Made by a program: the position numbers and the translations under genes. Source: Lentzea tibetensis (GTDB taxonomy: Bacteria; Actinomycetota; Actinomycetes; Mycobacteriales; Pseudonocardiaceae). From it: a stretch of DNA of 64,000 nucleotides. How positions within the stretch are numbered: the stretch's first letter is position 1; the number at the start of each line of letters is the position of its first letter. The DNA lies in assembly GCF_007845675.1 (NCBI RefSeq), contig NZ_VOBR01000001.1, positions 124,001 to 188,000 on the forward strand, written 5' to 3'. The notes below the pieces were generated by a model. The model was not told the DNA's origin. It was given only the letters and a program-made list of their open reading frames with translations, and made no database searches. Below, one piece after another: positions 1-8,763 of this stretch.

Positions 1-74
1 AGCTCCAGCGCCTCCGCGCGACCCAGCCCGGCGCCCGCACCGGTGACGATCGCAACCTTCCCCGCAAGGTCCAC
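1..74 (-). CDS. Short-chain dehydrogenase (SDR), N-terminal fragment, Hsd4A-like
   Basis: The window edge cuts this gene, leaving only about 24 codons from a GTG at 74. The visible residues run V-D-L-A-G-K-V-A-I-V-T-G-A-G-A-G-L-G-R-A, the first beta strand and TGxxxGxG cofactor loop of a classical NAD(P)-dependent SDR. An AGGAG ribosome site (84-88) overlaps the stop of the upstream gene, so it is translated in the same operon as the alcohol dehydrogenase. In M. tuberculosis the gene beside fdxD-fadE26-fadE27 is Rv3502c (hsd4A), so a side-chain hydroxyacyl-CoA dehydrogenase is likely, but the fragment alone only proves SDR. Confidence 0.75.
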   Translation of the reverse strand, partial: MDLAGKVAIVTGAGAGLGRAEALE

Positions 75-86
75 TGTGGAGTTCTC

Positions 87-1172
87 CTAGTCGAAGATGA
101 TGACCTGGCGGATCAGGGACCCACCGCTGCGCAACGCCTGCAAGCCCTCGTTGACGTCGTCGAGGCGGATCCGCTTGCTGATCATGCTCTCCAGGTCGAG
201 CCTGCCCTCGCGCCACAGCGACAGCAGGCGCGGCACGTCCCGCCTGACGTTCGACGTGCCGTAGAACGACCCGTGCAGGGTCTTGTCGTGCAGGAACAGC
301 TCCTGCGCGCTGAACTGGACCATCGCGTCGCCCCGCCCCGCGCCGACGACGACCACGTGGCCGCCGCGTCGCGTGAGGTCCCACGCCGACCGGATGGTCG
401 ACGGGTGGCCGACGACGTCGAACGCGTAGTCGAAGCCGAGGCCGCCGTTGAGCTGGTTGTTCAGCTCGGCGATGCCCTCGGGCGTGCAGGCGTGCGTGGC
501 ACCGAACTTCTTGGCCACCTCGTGCTTCTCGACGATCGGGTCGACGGCGACGATCCGCGCCGCCGCGGCGAGCCGCGCGCCCTGGATCACCGAGACGCCA
601 ACGCCTCCGCAGCCGATCACCGCGACCGTGGAACCCGGCTCGACCTTCGCGGTGTTGAGCACCGCGCCGACCCCGGTCAGCACACCGCAGGCGACCAGCG
701 CCGCGATCTCGAACGGCACGTCCTTGTCGATCTTGATGGCGCCGTCGGCGGGTATGACCAGCTCCTCGGCGAACGCACCGAGCCCGGCGTAGCCGAACGC
801 GGGCGCACCGCCGACCAGGAACCGGGGCGAGACGAACGACGCCATCGTGTGCACGATGCACAGGTGCGTCTGCCCGTTCGCGCAGTTCGTGCAGTTGCCG
901 CACGGCGGAACGAACGTGATGACCACGTGGTCGCCCGGCGCGAGCGTGGTCACGGCACTGCCGACCTCCAAGACCTCACCGGCACCCTCGTGCCCGACCA
1001 CTCCGGGTGCGAGCGCGGGCAGTGTTCCGTCCATTGCGGACAGATCGCTGTGGCAGACCCCGCACGCCTTGATCTTGACGCGGACCTCGCCCGGTCCCGG
1101 CGCGGTCGTCGTCACGTCGTCGCGGAACTCGAGCTTGTCGTCGCCGACCTGGTTCAGCACGGCAGCTTTCAC
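87..1172 (-). CDS. Zinc-dependent alcohol dehydrogenase (MDR family)
   Basis: Medium-chain zinc alcohol dehydrogenase. Visible features in order: catalytic-zinc motif CGVCHSD near residue 40, GHEGAGEV, the structural-zinc loop CGNCTNCANG...C near residue 95, and the Rossmann motif GCGGVG near residue 190. Length is normal for class III-like alcohol dehydrogenases. I chose GTG 1172 because GAGGAG lies 7 nt upstream; a GTG at 1181 would sit on top of that site. Lying in the same operon as the partial SDR and beside a ferredoxin and fadE26/27, it may oxidise the C26/C27 sterol alcohol made by CYP125. That substrate is inference; the fold and metal sites are seen. Confidence 0.85.
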   Translation of the reverse strand: MKAAVLNQVGDDKLEFRDDVTTTAPGPGEVRVKIKACGVCHSDLSAMDGTLPALAPGVVGHEGAGEVLEVGSAVTTLAPGDHVVITFVPPCGNCTNCANGQTHLCIVHTMASFVSPRFLVGGAPAFGYAGLGAFAEELVIPADGAIKIDKDVPFEIAALVACGVLTGVGAVLNTAKVEPGSTVAVIGCGGVGVSVIQGARLAAAARIVAVDPIVEKHEVAKKFGATHACTPEGIAELNNQLNGGLGFDYAFDVVGHPSTIRSAWDLTRRGGHVVVVGAGRGDAMVQFSAQELFLHDKTLHGSFYGTSNVRRDVPRLLSLWREGRLDLESMISKRIRLDDVNEGLQALRSGGSLIRQVIIFD

Positions 1173-1218
1173 CGGTATCACTCCTCGTCGAGCTCACGGC
1201 TGTTACTCAGAGGCACAC

Positions 1219-1232
1219 TAGAATCTGTTCTT
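1219..1232. promoter_or_regulatory. Degenerate KstR-like palindrome
   Basis: The 14 bases match TnnAACnnGTTnnA at 6 of 8 fixed positions (AAT for AAC, final T for A). It lies about 47 nt upstream of the alcohol dehydrogenase start, the right place for an operator, but could be chance. Confidence 0.3.
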
Positions 1233-1259
1233 ATTCGCCACAAGGCCCATCAGCATGAG

Positions 1260-1451
1260 CTAGTCCGTCACGCGCAGCGCGCGCCTCGGGCACGTGGTGA
1301 CTGCGAGCTCGCCGCGCTCGACCTCGTCACCCGCCAACTCTCCATCTCGCACCAGCAGCACTTCTTCCTCGTCGAGATCGAACACCTCGGGCAGGATCCC
1401 GACGCAGAGCCCGTTCGCCTCGCACAGCGCGTGGTCGACGCTCACCCTCAC
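1260..1451 (-). CDS. fdxD: Small 3Fe-4S ferredoxin, FdxD-like
   Basis: A 63-residue ferredoxin. The cysteines are C10 and C16 (CEANGLC, C-x5-C) and C54 followed by proline; the missing fourth cysteine of a 4Fe-4S loop points to a [3Fe-4S] cluster. The protein is acidic, as expected for a P450 redox partner. GTG 1451 has AGGAGG 7 nt upstream. It is divergent from fadE26, as Rv3503c (fdxD) is from Rv3504 in M. tuberculosis. It probably passes electrons to a sterol P450 such as CYP125 (18,590-19,816); the partner is inference. Confidence 0.85.
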   Translation of the reverse strand: MRVSVDHALCEANGLCVGILPEVFDLDEEEVLLVRDGELAGDEVERGELAVTTCPRRALRVTD

Positions 1452-1471
1452 CGCAGCCTCCTGACAGCTTG

Positions 1472-1485
1472 TAGAACTTGTTCTA
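1472..1485. promoter_or_regulatory. KstR operator, fdxD/fadE26 divergent promoter
   Basis: TAGAACTTGTTCTA matches the KstR consensus TnnAACnnGTTnnA at every fixed position and is nearly a perfect palindrome. It ends 11 nt before the fadE26 ATG and 20 nt from the fdxD start, so one site can repress both directions. Confidence 0.9.
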
Positions 1486-1496
1486 GAGTACTGCTC

Positions 1497-2681
1497 ATGC
1501 ACATCGGATTCACGCCCGAACAGGAGCGGTTGCGCCGCGAGCTGCGGGCGTACTTCGCCGCGCTGATGACACCGGATCGACGGGCCGCGCTCGCCTCCGG
1601 AGCGGGTGACTACGGCGACACCGAGGTGTACAAGGACACCGTCCGCCAGATGGGCAGCGACGGCTGGCTCACCCTCGGCTGGCCGGAGGAGTACGGCGGG
1701 CGCGCCCGTCCGATGATCGAGCAGCTGATCTTCGTGGACGAGGCGGCCGTCGCGGGCGCGCCGGTGCCGTTCCTGACGCTGCACTCGGTCGGGCCGACCA
1801 TCATGGCGTTCGGCACCGACGAGCAGAAGGCCTTCTACCTGCCGAAGATCGCGGGTGGCGAGATCCACTTCGCGATCGGCTACTCCGAGCCGGAGGCCGG
1901 CACGGACCTCGCGGCGCTGCGCACGCGTGCCGTCCGCGACGGCGACGAGTACCTGATCAACGGCCAGAAGATGTGGACGAGCCTCGTCCAGTACGCCGAC
2001 TACGTGTGGCTGGCCTGCCGGACCGACCAGGAGGCCAAGAAGCACAAGGGTCTGAGCATGATCATCGTGCCGACCTCCTCCCCCGGTTTCTCCTGGACGC
2101 CGGTGCGCACGATGGCGGGCCCGTCCACGAGCGCGACCTACTACGAAGACGTGCGCGTCCCGGTGGCGAACCTGGTCGGCGAGGAGAACAAGGGCTGGCA
2201 GCTGATCACCAACCAGCTCAACCACGAACGCGTCGCGCTGTGCTCGGCCGCGCCGCTGCAGAACGCGCTGCACGAGGTGCGCGAGTGGGCGCAGTCGACG
2301 AAGCTGCCCGGCAGCGGCGAACGGGTGATCGACCAGGAGTGGGTGCGGCTGCACCTGGCTCGCGTGCACGCGAAGACCGAGTTCCTGAAGCTGATCAACT
2401 GGAAGATCGCCGCCGACGCGGGCCACGCGCCGAGCCCGGCGGAGGCGTCGGCGACGAAGGTGTTCGGCACCGAGTTCGCGACCGAGGCGTACCGGCTGCT
2501 GATGGAGGTGCTGGGCGCCAACGGGATCGTGCGCTCCGGTTCGCCCGGCGCGCTGCTGCACGGCCGGGTCGAGCGGATGCACCGCTCGTCGCTGATCCTC
2601 ACGTTCGGCGGCGGCACCAACGAGATCCAGCGGGACATCATCGCGCGGGTGGGCCTCGGCCTGCCCGCCGCGCCGCGCTAA
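1497..2681 (+). CDS. fadE26: Acyl-CoA dehydrogenase FadE26 (ChsE4)
   Basis: Alpha-type subunit of the heteromeric steroid acyl-CoA dehydrogenase ChsE4-ChsE5, which starts beta-oxidation of the cholesterol side chain. The 394-residue protein shows the FAD/substrate motif YSEPEAGTDLA near residue 125, then WTSLVQYADY, and the C-terminal LTFGGGTNEIQRDIIA signature. ATG 1497 has no strong ribosome site and begins 11 nt after the KstR box, so translation may be leaderless. The partner gene fadE27 follows after 12 nt. The arrangement fdxD/fadE26-fadE27 is the same as in M. tuberculosis Rv3503c-3505. Confidence 0.9.
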   Translation: MHIGFTPEQERLRRELRAYFAALMTPDRRAALASGAGDYGDTEVYKDTVRQMGSDGWLTLGWPEEYGGRARPMIEQLIFVDEAAVAGAPVPFLTLHSVGPTIMAFGTDEQKAFYLPKIAGGEIHFAIGYSEPEAGTDLAALRTRAVRDGDEYLINGQKMWTSLVQYADYVWLACRTDQEAKKHKGLSMIIVPTSSPGFSWTPVRTMAGPSTSATYYEDVRVPVANLVGEENKGWQLITNQLNHERVALCSAAPLQNALHEVREWAQSTKLPGSGERVIDQEWVRLHLARVHAKTEFLKLINWKIAADAGHAPSPAEASATKVFGTEFATEAYRLLMEVLGANGIVRSGSPGALLHGRVERMHRSSLILTFGGGTNEIQRDIIARVGLGLPAAPR

Positions 2682-2693
2682 CCGGGAGACGAC

Positions 2694-3764
2694 ATGGACT
2701 TCGCACTCACCGAGGCGCAGCTCGAACTGGCCGCGTTGACTCGCAAGATCGTCGCGGACCAGCTCACCCCCGCACTTCGCGAATCGGGCGCACCCGAGCT
2801 CTGGCCGGCACTCGCGAAGGCGGGCGTGCTGTCCGCCGTGCTGCCCGAGGACGCGGGCGGCAGCGGCTTCGGCCTGCTGGAGCAGTGCGCGGTGCTGGTC
2901 GAACTGGGCCGCGCGGTGGCACCGGTGCCGTACCTGCCGTCGATCGTGGCGGTGTCCGCGCTGGCGACGTTCGGCACCGCGGACCAGCGCTCGAAGTGGC
3001 TGGACCGCGCGGCTTCCGGTGAGATCGTGCTCAGCGTGGCGCTCGCCGAAGACCTGGGCGACCCCACCACGTCGGCCGAACGCGTGGACGGCGGCTGGGT
3101 GCTCACCGGGGCCAAGACGACCGTGCCCGCCGCTGCTGCCTCATCGCTGTTCCTGGTCTCCGCGGCCACCGCCGACGGTCCGGCGGTGTTCCTCGTCGAA
3201 CCGCACGAGGTCACGATCACCCAGCAACAACTCGTGGACGCCTCCGACGACGCGGCGTCGCTGGAGCTGTCCGGCCTGCGGCTGCCCGACGACCGCCTGC
3301 TCCCCGGCCCGGACGTCGCCGACTGGCTCAACACCAGGTACACCGTCGGCCTGTGCGCGTCGCAGCTCGGCGTCACCGAACGCGCACTCGAGCTGACCGC
3401 CGAGTACGCGCGCACCCGCGTGCAGTTCGACCGGCCGATCGGCAGCTTCCAGGCGGTGGCACAACGGCTCGCTGACGCGTTCGTCGACGTGGCCGCGATC
3501 CGGCTGACGCTGTGGCAGGCCGCGTGGCGGCTCGCGTCGGACCTGCCGGCCGAGACCGAGGTGGCGACGGCGAAGTTCTGGGCGGCCGACGCCGGGCACC
3601 GGGTGGCGCACACCGCCGTGCACGTGCACGGCGGCATGGGCATCGACGTGAGCCACGAGCTGCACCGCTACTTCACGGCGGCCAAGCGCAACGAGTTCTC
3701 GCTCGGCGGAGCCACCACCCAACTGCTCCGCATCGGCGCGTCACTGGCCGCCAACCCGGCCTGA
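2694..3764 (+). CDS. fadE27: Acyl-CoA dehydrogenase FadE27 (ChsE5)
   Basis: Second subunit of ChsE4-ChsE5. The 356-residue protein has the acyl-CoA dehydrogenase layout but a weak central FAD motif, and a well preserved C-terminal helical domain with TRVQFDRPIGSFQAV near residue 240 and HVHGGMGI near residue 305. Such paired FadE proteins form alpha2-beta2 enzymes with two FADs per tetramer. GGGAG lies 6 nt before ATG 2694. It follows fadE26 directly. It ends 2 nt from the stop of the next, convergent gene. Confidence 0.88.
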   Translation: MDFALTEAQLELAALTRKIVADQLTPALRESGAPELWPALAKAGVLSAVLPEDAGGSGFGLLEQCAVLVELGRAVAPVPYLPSIVAVSALATFGTADQRSKWLDRAASGEIVLSVALAEDLGDPTTSAERVDGGWVLTGAKTTVPAAAASSLFLVSAATADGPAVFLVEPHEVTITQQQLVDASDDAASLELSGLRLPDDRLLPGPDVADWLNTRYTVGLCASQLGVTERALELTAEYARTRVQFDRPIGSFQAVAQRLADAFVDVAAIRLTLWQAAWRLASDLPAETEVATAKFWAADAGHRVAHTAVHVHGGMGIDVSHELHRYFTAAKRNEFSLGGATTQLLRIGASLAANPA

Positions 3765-3766
3765 GC

Positions 3767-5119
3767 TCAGCCGACGGAGTAGACCAGGCAGAACTCCGGA
3801 CTCTTCCTGCGCAGCGCGGCGCAGATTCCATCGAGCCCGGCCGACTGCATGGGGCCGAGCCACACGTAGTACGCGCCCTCCGGGTAGAAGTTGCCCTTGA
3901 CCGCGGGGCAGATCTGGTCGTACGTGCTGTAGTGCACCTGGTACCGGCCGGCGATGTCCGGCGCAACCCGTGCGATGTACTCGTTCTGGTACGCCACCAG
4001 GTACTTGGCGTACTTCGCGCCCTCGGGACCGAACACCACTTCCAGGCTGACGATGGACGTCTCGGCGTCGCACGGCATCTTCACCGGCGCCCCGCCCTCG
4101 GCCGCCACGAGGTCCGGTGTGCTCGGTTCTGGGCTCGACGTCGTGGGAACCCCCGCTGCCGCCATCGGTCGCCCCGCCTCACGCGGCGCACTGCTGAAGA
4201 GGAGACCGAGAACCACCCCGATCACGAGGGCCGCGACCAGCGAGTCCATGATCCGGCCGACCCGGAACGGCTTGCGCTGCCCGCGGAGCGCGAAGAACCG
4301 CTCGACGTAGCGGGGAATCTCGCGCAGCTTGCCGTCCTGCACGACGTGCAGTTCCTTGCGCTCCTCATCAACACCGGGATCGTCCGCGCTGACGACGAAC
4401 ATCACCCGGAAGCTGCGGCGCAGCAAACGCTGGTCCGGCACGGTCACGACAGCGGTCACCCGCGTGGACTCCTCCGTCCCCACTTCGAAGTCGTCGATCT
4501 CGCGTGAGGTGCGCGTGGTGAGGAAGTTGGTGATGTCACCCGGCCGGTTGTCCCGCAACCACTCGCCATCGGGCAGGTAGACCCGGCCGGTCAACCGGAC
4601 GTTCCCCTCGTTCTTGATCCACAGGGTCGCCTCGTGCTCCCCACCCGAGGCGACCATCAACCGCTCCGCCTGCACGCTCATCGCGGGTTCAGCCGGGATG
4701 ACGACCGTCCGGACCTTGCTGCCCCACCGGCCACTGCCGTCCCCGCCGGCATCGACGGCCTGCACCTGCAGCCGGCACCGATCGGCCTCGGGAGACGTGC
4801 CCGTGCGCTGCAACGTCACCTTGGTCTTGACGGTGTCGCCCGGACCCACCCGCATCTCCGGCGTGTCGAGCCGCACATCCGGATAGCCGACCGCCTTCAG
4901 GAACAGGTGGCGCTCGACATCGCCGCGATTCTCGACCGTCACGGACAAGACGCAGGTCAGGCCGGTGAAATCGACCTCTTTCTTGTGGTGCACCACGGAG
5001 ATCGCCACGCGGTCGTCGGTCGACGCGCCGAAGTACACGCTCTGCACGGTGTGCGCCTGGACCACGTTCTCCGCCGCACCGGAGAACTCGTTCGTCGTGC
5101 CCGCGTCTTCAGAAGTCAC
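3767..5119 (-). CDS. Membrane-anchored protein with N-terminal NEFSG...NVVQA tag
   Basis: Not a sterol gene. About 450 residues. Near the N-terminus is N-E-F-S-G-A-A-E-N-V-V-Q-A, a tag seen at the start of many actinobacterial effector-associated proteins. Then come two beta-rich Ig-like segments (about 25-260), one transmembrane helix (IMDSLVAALVIGVVLGLLF, about residue 285), a Ser/Pro linker, and a C-terminal domain of about 100 residues with four cysteines. The tag and Ig-like part would be cytoplasmic and the C-domain outside, or the reverse. GTG 5119 has GGAG 7 nt upstream; a longer frame reaches 5206 but lacks such a site. Function unknown. Confidence 0.7.
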   Translation of the reverse strand: MTSEDAGTTNEFSGAAENVVQAHTVQSVYFGASTDDRVAISVVHHKKEVDFTGLTCVLSVTVENRGDVERHLFLKAVGYPDVRLDTPEMRVGPGDTVKTKVTLQRTGTSPEADRCRLQVQAVDAGGDGSGRWGSKVRTVVIPAEPAMSVQAERLMVASGGEHEATLWIKNEGNVRLTGRVYLPDGEWLRDNRPGDITNFLTTRTSREIDDFEVGTEESTRVTAVVTVPDQRLLRRSFRVMFVVSADDPGVDEERKELHVVQDGKLREIPRYVERFFALRGQRKPFRVGRIMDSLVAALVIGVVLGLLFSSAPREAGRPMAAAGVPTTSSPEPSTPDLVAAEGGAPVKMPCDAETSIVSLEVVFGPEGAKYAKYLVAYQNEYIARVAPDIAGRYQVHYSTYDQICPAVKGNFYPEGAYYVWLGPMQSAGLDGICAALRRKSPEFCLVYSVG

Positions 5120-5207
5120 CGCGCATCTCCGAGCCTCGTCCACCCGACCCACAGGGGGTGTCGTTCGACCGGGCGAGTCCGTTTCGCGCACAGGCGTTTC
5201 CCGCACG

Positions 5208-6293
5208 TCAGCGCAACTTGTCGAGCCTTTCGACGGCCTCGTCGAACTCGCGCAGCAACGTCGCCATGACGTCGGCGACCGGTCGCACCTCGTTCATCCG
5301 TCCCACGATCTGCCCGACCGGCATGGACACCACGGCCGGGTCGCCGGACCTGGCTATGCGCTGGTGCGCCTCGCTGACCAGCAGGTTCTGCAACGGCATC
5401 GGCAGCGGGTCCGGTGCGTCGTCCGACGACCACGCCTCGGTCCACCTGGTCTTCAGCAGCCGCGCGGGCTTGCCGGTGTAGATCCGGGTGCGCACGGTGT
5501 CACTCGACCCGGCGGCGAGCAGCGCCTGCTGGGTGGCGTCGTTCTGGGTGTACTCGGCGGTGGTCAGCCAGTAGGAGCCCATCCACACGCCGGACGCGCC
5601 GAGTGCGAGCGCCGCGGCCATCTGCCTGCCCGACCCGATCCCGCCGGCCGCGAGCACCGGCACGTCGACCGCGTCCACGATCTCCGGCACGAGCACCATC
5701 GTGGCGATCTCACCGGTGTGCCCACCTGCCTCGTAGCCCTGCGCCACCACGAGGTCCACGCCGTTGGCGACGTGCCTGCGCGCGTGCTCGGCCTTGCCCG
5801 CCAGTGCGGCCACCGGCACGCCGTGGTCGTGCACGCGCTTGATCACGTCGTCCGGTGGCGAGCCCAGCGCGTTCGCGATCAGCCGGATCGGGTGCTCCAG
5901 CGCCACGTCCACGTGCGAGCGCGCGACCGAGTGCAGCCAGCCGAGCACGCCCTCCCCCGACTCGCCGTCGGGCAGCGGCGGCACGCCGAGCTTCAGCAAC
6001 GTGCGCTGCACGAAGTCCTTGTGCCCCTCGGGGATCAGCTTGTCCAGGTCGAACGACGTGCCCTCGGCGGGCACCTTGGCGGGCATGACGATGTCGACGC
6101 CGTACGGCTTGCCGTCGGTGTTCTCATCCATCCACGTCAATGCGCGGTCCAGGTCGGCGGCGTCGTTGTAGCGGACGCAGCCGAGCACGCCCATCCCGCC
6201 GGCGCGGCTGATGGCCGCGGCCACGTGCTCGGACGGCGTGAAACCCAGTACCGGGTGCTCGATGCCCAGCTCGTCACACAGGCTGGTCCGCAC
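5208..6293 (-). CDS. Nitronate monooxygenase-type flavin oxidoreductase
   Basis: TIM-barrel FMN protein of the nitronate monooxygenase/2-nitropropane dioxygenase family, 361 residues. The FMN-phosphate loop is seen as [11 protein letters not shown] near residue 190 and [19 protein letters not shown] near 230. GTG 6293 lies inside the end of fadD19 (20 nt overlap) with GAGGAG upstream, so it is co-transcribed with fadD19 under the KstR box at 7,890. The same fold is used by IpdC (25,571-26,623) to desaturate a steroid CoA ester, so a desaturase or reductase role on a side-chain CoA intermediate is possible. True nitronate oxidation is less likely in this context. Confidence 0.8.
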   Translation of the reverse strand: MRTSLCDELGIEHPVLGFTPSEHVAAAISRAGGMGVLGCVRYNDAADLDRALTWMDENTDGKPYGVDIVMPAKVPAEGTSFDLDKLIPEGHKDFVQRTLLKLGVPPLPDGESGEGVLGWLHSVARSHVDVALEHPIRLIANALGSPPDDVIKRVHDHGVPVAALAGKAEHARRHVANGVDLVVAQGYEAGGHTGEIATMVLVPEIVDAVDVPVLAAGGIGSGRQMAAALALGASGVWMGSYWLTTAEYTQNDATQQALLAAGSSDTVRTRIYTGKPARLLKTRWTEAWSSDDAPDPLPMPLQNLLVSEAHQRIARSGDPAVVSMPVGQIVGRMNEVRPVADVMATLLREFDEAVERLDKLR

Positions 6294-7878
6294 GCGCCTG
6301 CTCCTCGACGTAGCGCTTGGCCCACTGGTAGTCCGGCTTGCCGCTGGGCAACCGGCCGATCTCGTCGACGAGCCACAGGCTGCGCGGCACCTTGTAGCCC
6401 GCGATCACGTCGCGCACGTGGGTGTCCAGTTCGGACAGCTGCGGCGTGGTGCCCGGCCGCGGCTGCACCAGTGCGCCCACCCGTTGCCCGAGCAGGTCGT
6501 CCGGGATGCCGATGACGAGCGCGTCGAACACGTCCGGATGGGACTTGAGCGCCGCCTCGACCTCCTCGGGGAACACCTTCTCGCCACCGGTGTTGACGCA
6601 CGTGTTCCCGCGCCCCAGCAACGTGATCGTGCCGTCCTCCTCGAACCGCGCGTAGTCGCCGGGCACGGTGTACCGCTTGCCGTCGATCTCGAGGAACATC
6701 CGCGCGGTCTTCTCCGGGTCCTTGTAGTAGCCGAGCGGGATGTTGCCGCCGCGCGCGAGCCTGCCGACGACGCCGGGCTCGGGCTGGAGCGGCCGTCCGT
6801 CGTCGTCGATGACGATGGTGTCGTCGTTGAGCTTCACCCTGGTGCCGTCGGTCTTCACGATCTCCTTCGGCACCGCGCCGATGCCCGTGGACCCGGTCTC
6901 CGACGACCCGATCGACTCCAGCAGCGTCACGTGCGGCAGGTGGGTGTGGTACTGCTCCTTGACGGTGTGCGAGAACAACGCCGCGCTGCTGTTGATGATG
7001 AACAGCGAGGACGCGTCGTACTCGCCGCGCTGGAACTCCTCGATCAGCGGCCGTCCCATGGCGTCGCCGACGATCACGCCGACCTGGACCTTCTCCCGCT
7101 CGATCGCCCGCCAGATGTCGGCCGGGTCGAACTTCGGGACGAGCACGATGGTGCTGCCGCTGAACAACGCGCCGAGCACGGCCCACTGCGCGGCGCCGTG
7201 GATCAGCGGCGGCATGCACAGCCGGACCATCCCGTAGTCCTTGCCCGCCTTGGCCTGCTGCCACTCGTCGGTGAGGTGCTCACCGGTGACGAAGTCGATG
7301 CCGCCGCCGAGCGTGCGCCACACGTCCTCGTGCCGCCACATCACGCCCTTCGGCATGCCGGTGGTGCCGCCCGTGTAGAGGATGTAGAGGTCGTCCGCGC
7401 TGCGCGGCCCGAAGTCCCGCTCCGGCGACGCCTCCGCGAGGGCCGTCTCGTAGGCGACGCCCGCGAACTCGGTGTCCGACTCGTCGTCGATGACGACGAC
7501 GTGCCGGAGGTTCGGCGCCGTCGGCAGCACCTCGGCCACCAGATCGGCGTACCGGCGCTCGTGCACGAGCGCGACGATGTCCGACTCCGTGAACAGATAC
7601 TGCAACTCGTTCTTGGTGTAGCGGTAGTTCACGTTGATGGCCACCGCGCGCAGCTTGTAGACCGCGAGCATGGCTTCGACGAGCTCGATCGAGTTGCGCG
7701 CGTAAAGCCCCACGTGCGAACCCTCGCCGACGCCCAGCATTCCCAGGTGGTGAGCCAAACGGTTGGCCCGCTCGTCGAGCTGGGCGTAGGTGGACCTGCG
7801 GTCGCCGCACACCAGGGCGACGCGGTCGGGGACGGTGTCGACGGCGTGTTCGACGAGGTCTGCGACGTTGAGGGCCAT
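6274..7878 (-). CDS. fadD19: Steroid-CoA ligase FadD19
   Basis: Adenylate-forming acyl-CoA synthetase, 534 residues. The AMP loop [11 protein letters not shown] lies near residue 180 and the C-terminal hinge and lysine region ([18 protein letters not shown], then PSGKPDYQ) near 430 and 515. FadD19 activates C26 3-oxo-cholestenoate for side-chain oxidation. I use ATG 7878 because the KstR operator (7,890-7,903) occupies any longer start. It is divergent from echA19, exactly as Rv3515c/Rv3516. Confidence 0.88.
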   Translation of the reverse strand: MALNVADLVEHAVDTVPDRVALVCGDRRSTYAQLDERANRLAHHLGMLGVGEGSHVGLYARNSIELVEAMLAVYKLRAVAINVNYRYTKNELQYLFTESDIVALVHERRYADLVAEVLPTAPNLRHVVVIDDESDTEFAGVAYETALAEASPERDFGPRSADDLYILYTGGTTGMPKGVMWRHEDVWRTLGGGIDFVTGEHLTDEWQQAKAGKDYGMVRLCMPPLIHGAAQWAVLGALFSGSTIVLVPKFDPADIWRAIEREKVQVGVIVGDAMGRPLIEEFQRGEYDASSLFIINSSAALFSHTVKEQYHTHLPHVTLLESIGSSETGSTGIGAVPKEIVKTDGTRVKLNDDTIVIDDDGRPLQPEPGVVGRLARGGNIPLGYYKDPEKTARMFLEIDGKRYTVPGDYARFEEDGTITLLGRGNTCVNTGGEKVFPEEVEAALKSHPDVFDALVIGIPDDLLGQRVGALVQPRPGTTPQLSELDTHVRDVIAGYKVPRSLWLVDEIGRLPSGKPDYQWAKRYVEEQARADQPV

Positions 7879-7889
7879 GTCGGTCAAAC

Positions 7890-7903
7890 TAGAACGTGTT
7901 ACT
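7890..7903. promoter_or_regulatory. KstR operator, fadD19/echA19 divergent promoter
   Basis: TAGAACGTGTTACT matches TnnAACnnGTTnnA at 7 of 8 fixed positions (last base T). It lies 12 nt from the fadD19 start and 51 nt from echA19. Confidence 0.85.
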
Positions 7904-7953
7904 GTTGCCGACAATCCCCCATGCGGTCAGACTCGATCCAGGAGGCCATCTCA

Positions 7954-8763
7954 ATGACCACCACGACTGAGCCACCCAAGAAGGAAGAGGCAGATTGCCT
8001 GGTGGACCTGGTCGGGCACGTTCTGGTCGTCACGATGAACAGGCCGCAGGCGCGCAACGCGTTGTCCGGCGAGATGATGGCGATCATGCGGGAGGCGTGG
8101 GACCGCGTCGACAACGACCCGGAGGTCCGGGTCTGCGTCCTCACCGGAGCGGGCGGCGCGTTCTGCGCGGGCGCCGACCTCAAGGCGATGACGAGCAGCC
8201 ACCCCAGCGAGAACTTCCGCGACATGGACCTGTCCGTGATCGAGCCGCTGCTCAAGGGGCGCAGGCTCACCAAGCCGCTGATCGCCGCCGTGGAAGGTCC
8301 GGCCATCGCGGGTGGCACGGAAATCCTTCAGGCGACCGACATCCGCGTCGCCGGTGAGAGCGCGCGGTTCGGTGTGTCCGAGGCGCGCTGGGGCCTGTTC
8401 CCGCTCGGCGGCTCGGCCGTGCGGCTGCCCAGGCAGATCCCGTACACCGTGGCCGCGGACCTCCTGCTGACCGGCCGCCACATCACCGCGCCCGAGGCGT
8501 TGCGGATCGGGCTCATCGGTCACGTCGTGCCCGACGGGCAGGCGCTGGCCAAGGCGATGGAGCTCGCCGCGCTGATCGAGGCGAACGGACCCCTTGCGGT
8601 GCAAGCGATCCTGCGCACGATGCGGGAGACCGAGGCGGTGCACGAGAACGACGCGTTCGCGCTCGAGACGCAACTCGGCATGGAGGTCTTCCGCAGCGAA
8701 GACGCGAAGGAGGGCCCTCGCGCCTTCGCCGAGAAGCGCAAGCCGCGGTTCCGCGGCAGGTGA
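7954..8763 (+). CDS. echA19: Enoyl-CoA hydratase EchA19
   Basis: Crotonase-fold hydratase of 269 residues. The oxyanion-hole strand [13 protein letters not shown] is near residue 70, and [10 protein letters not shown] near 115 and [14 protein letters not shown] near 150 supply the catalytic glutamate region. EchA19 hydrates steroid side-chain enoyl-CoAs. ATG 7954 has CAGGAGG 9 nt upstream; the frame extends to 7921 but that start lacks a site. The stop codon is immediately followed by the reverse stop of the next gene (TGATCA, 8761-8766). Confidence 0.88.
   Translation: MTTTTEPPKKEEADCLVDLVGHVLVVTMNRPQARNALSGEMMAIMREAWDRVDNDPEVRVCVLTGAGGAFCAGADLKAMTSSHPSENFRDMDLSVIEPLLKGRRLTKPLIAAVEGPAIAGGTEILQATDIRVAGESARFGVSEARWGLFPLGGSAVRLPRQIPYTVAADLLLTGRHITAPEALRIGLIGHVVPDGQALAKAMELAALIEANGPLAVQAILRTMRETEAVHENDAFALETQLGMEVFRSEDAKEGPRAFAEKRKPRFRGR

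Noticed and set aside
273-1496. Open frame upstream of and in frame with fadE26 (from 273)
   Set aside because: It runs antisense to the alcohol dehydrogenase and fdxD and has an arginine/alanine-rich, aperiodic composition; the real protein starts at 1497 after the KstR box.
1452-2582. Long minus-strand frame opposite fadE26
   Set aside because: Antisense of a clear acyl-CoA dehydrogenase; only its end (1260-1451) is the ferredoxin.
5208-6293. A second ipdC
   Set aside because: It shares the FMN barrel with IpdC but differs through most of its length and lies in the fadD19 operon; kept as a general nitronate-monooxygenase-type protein.
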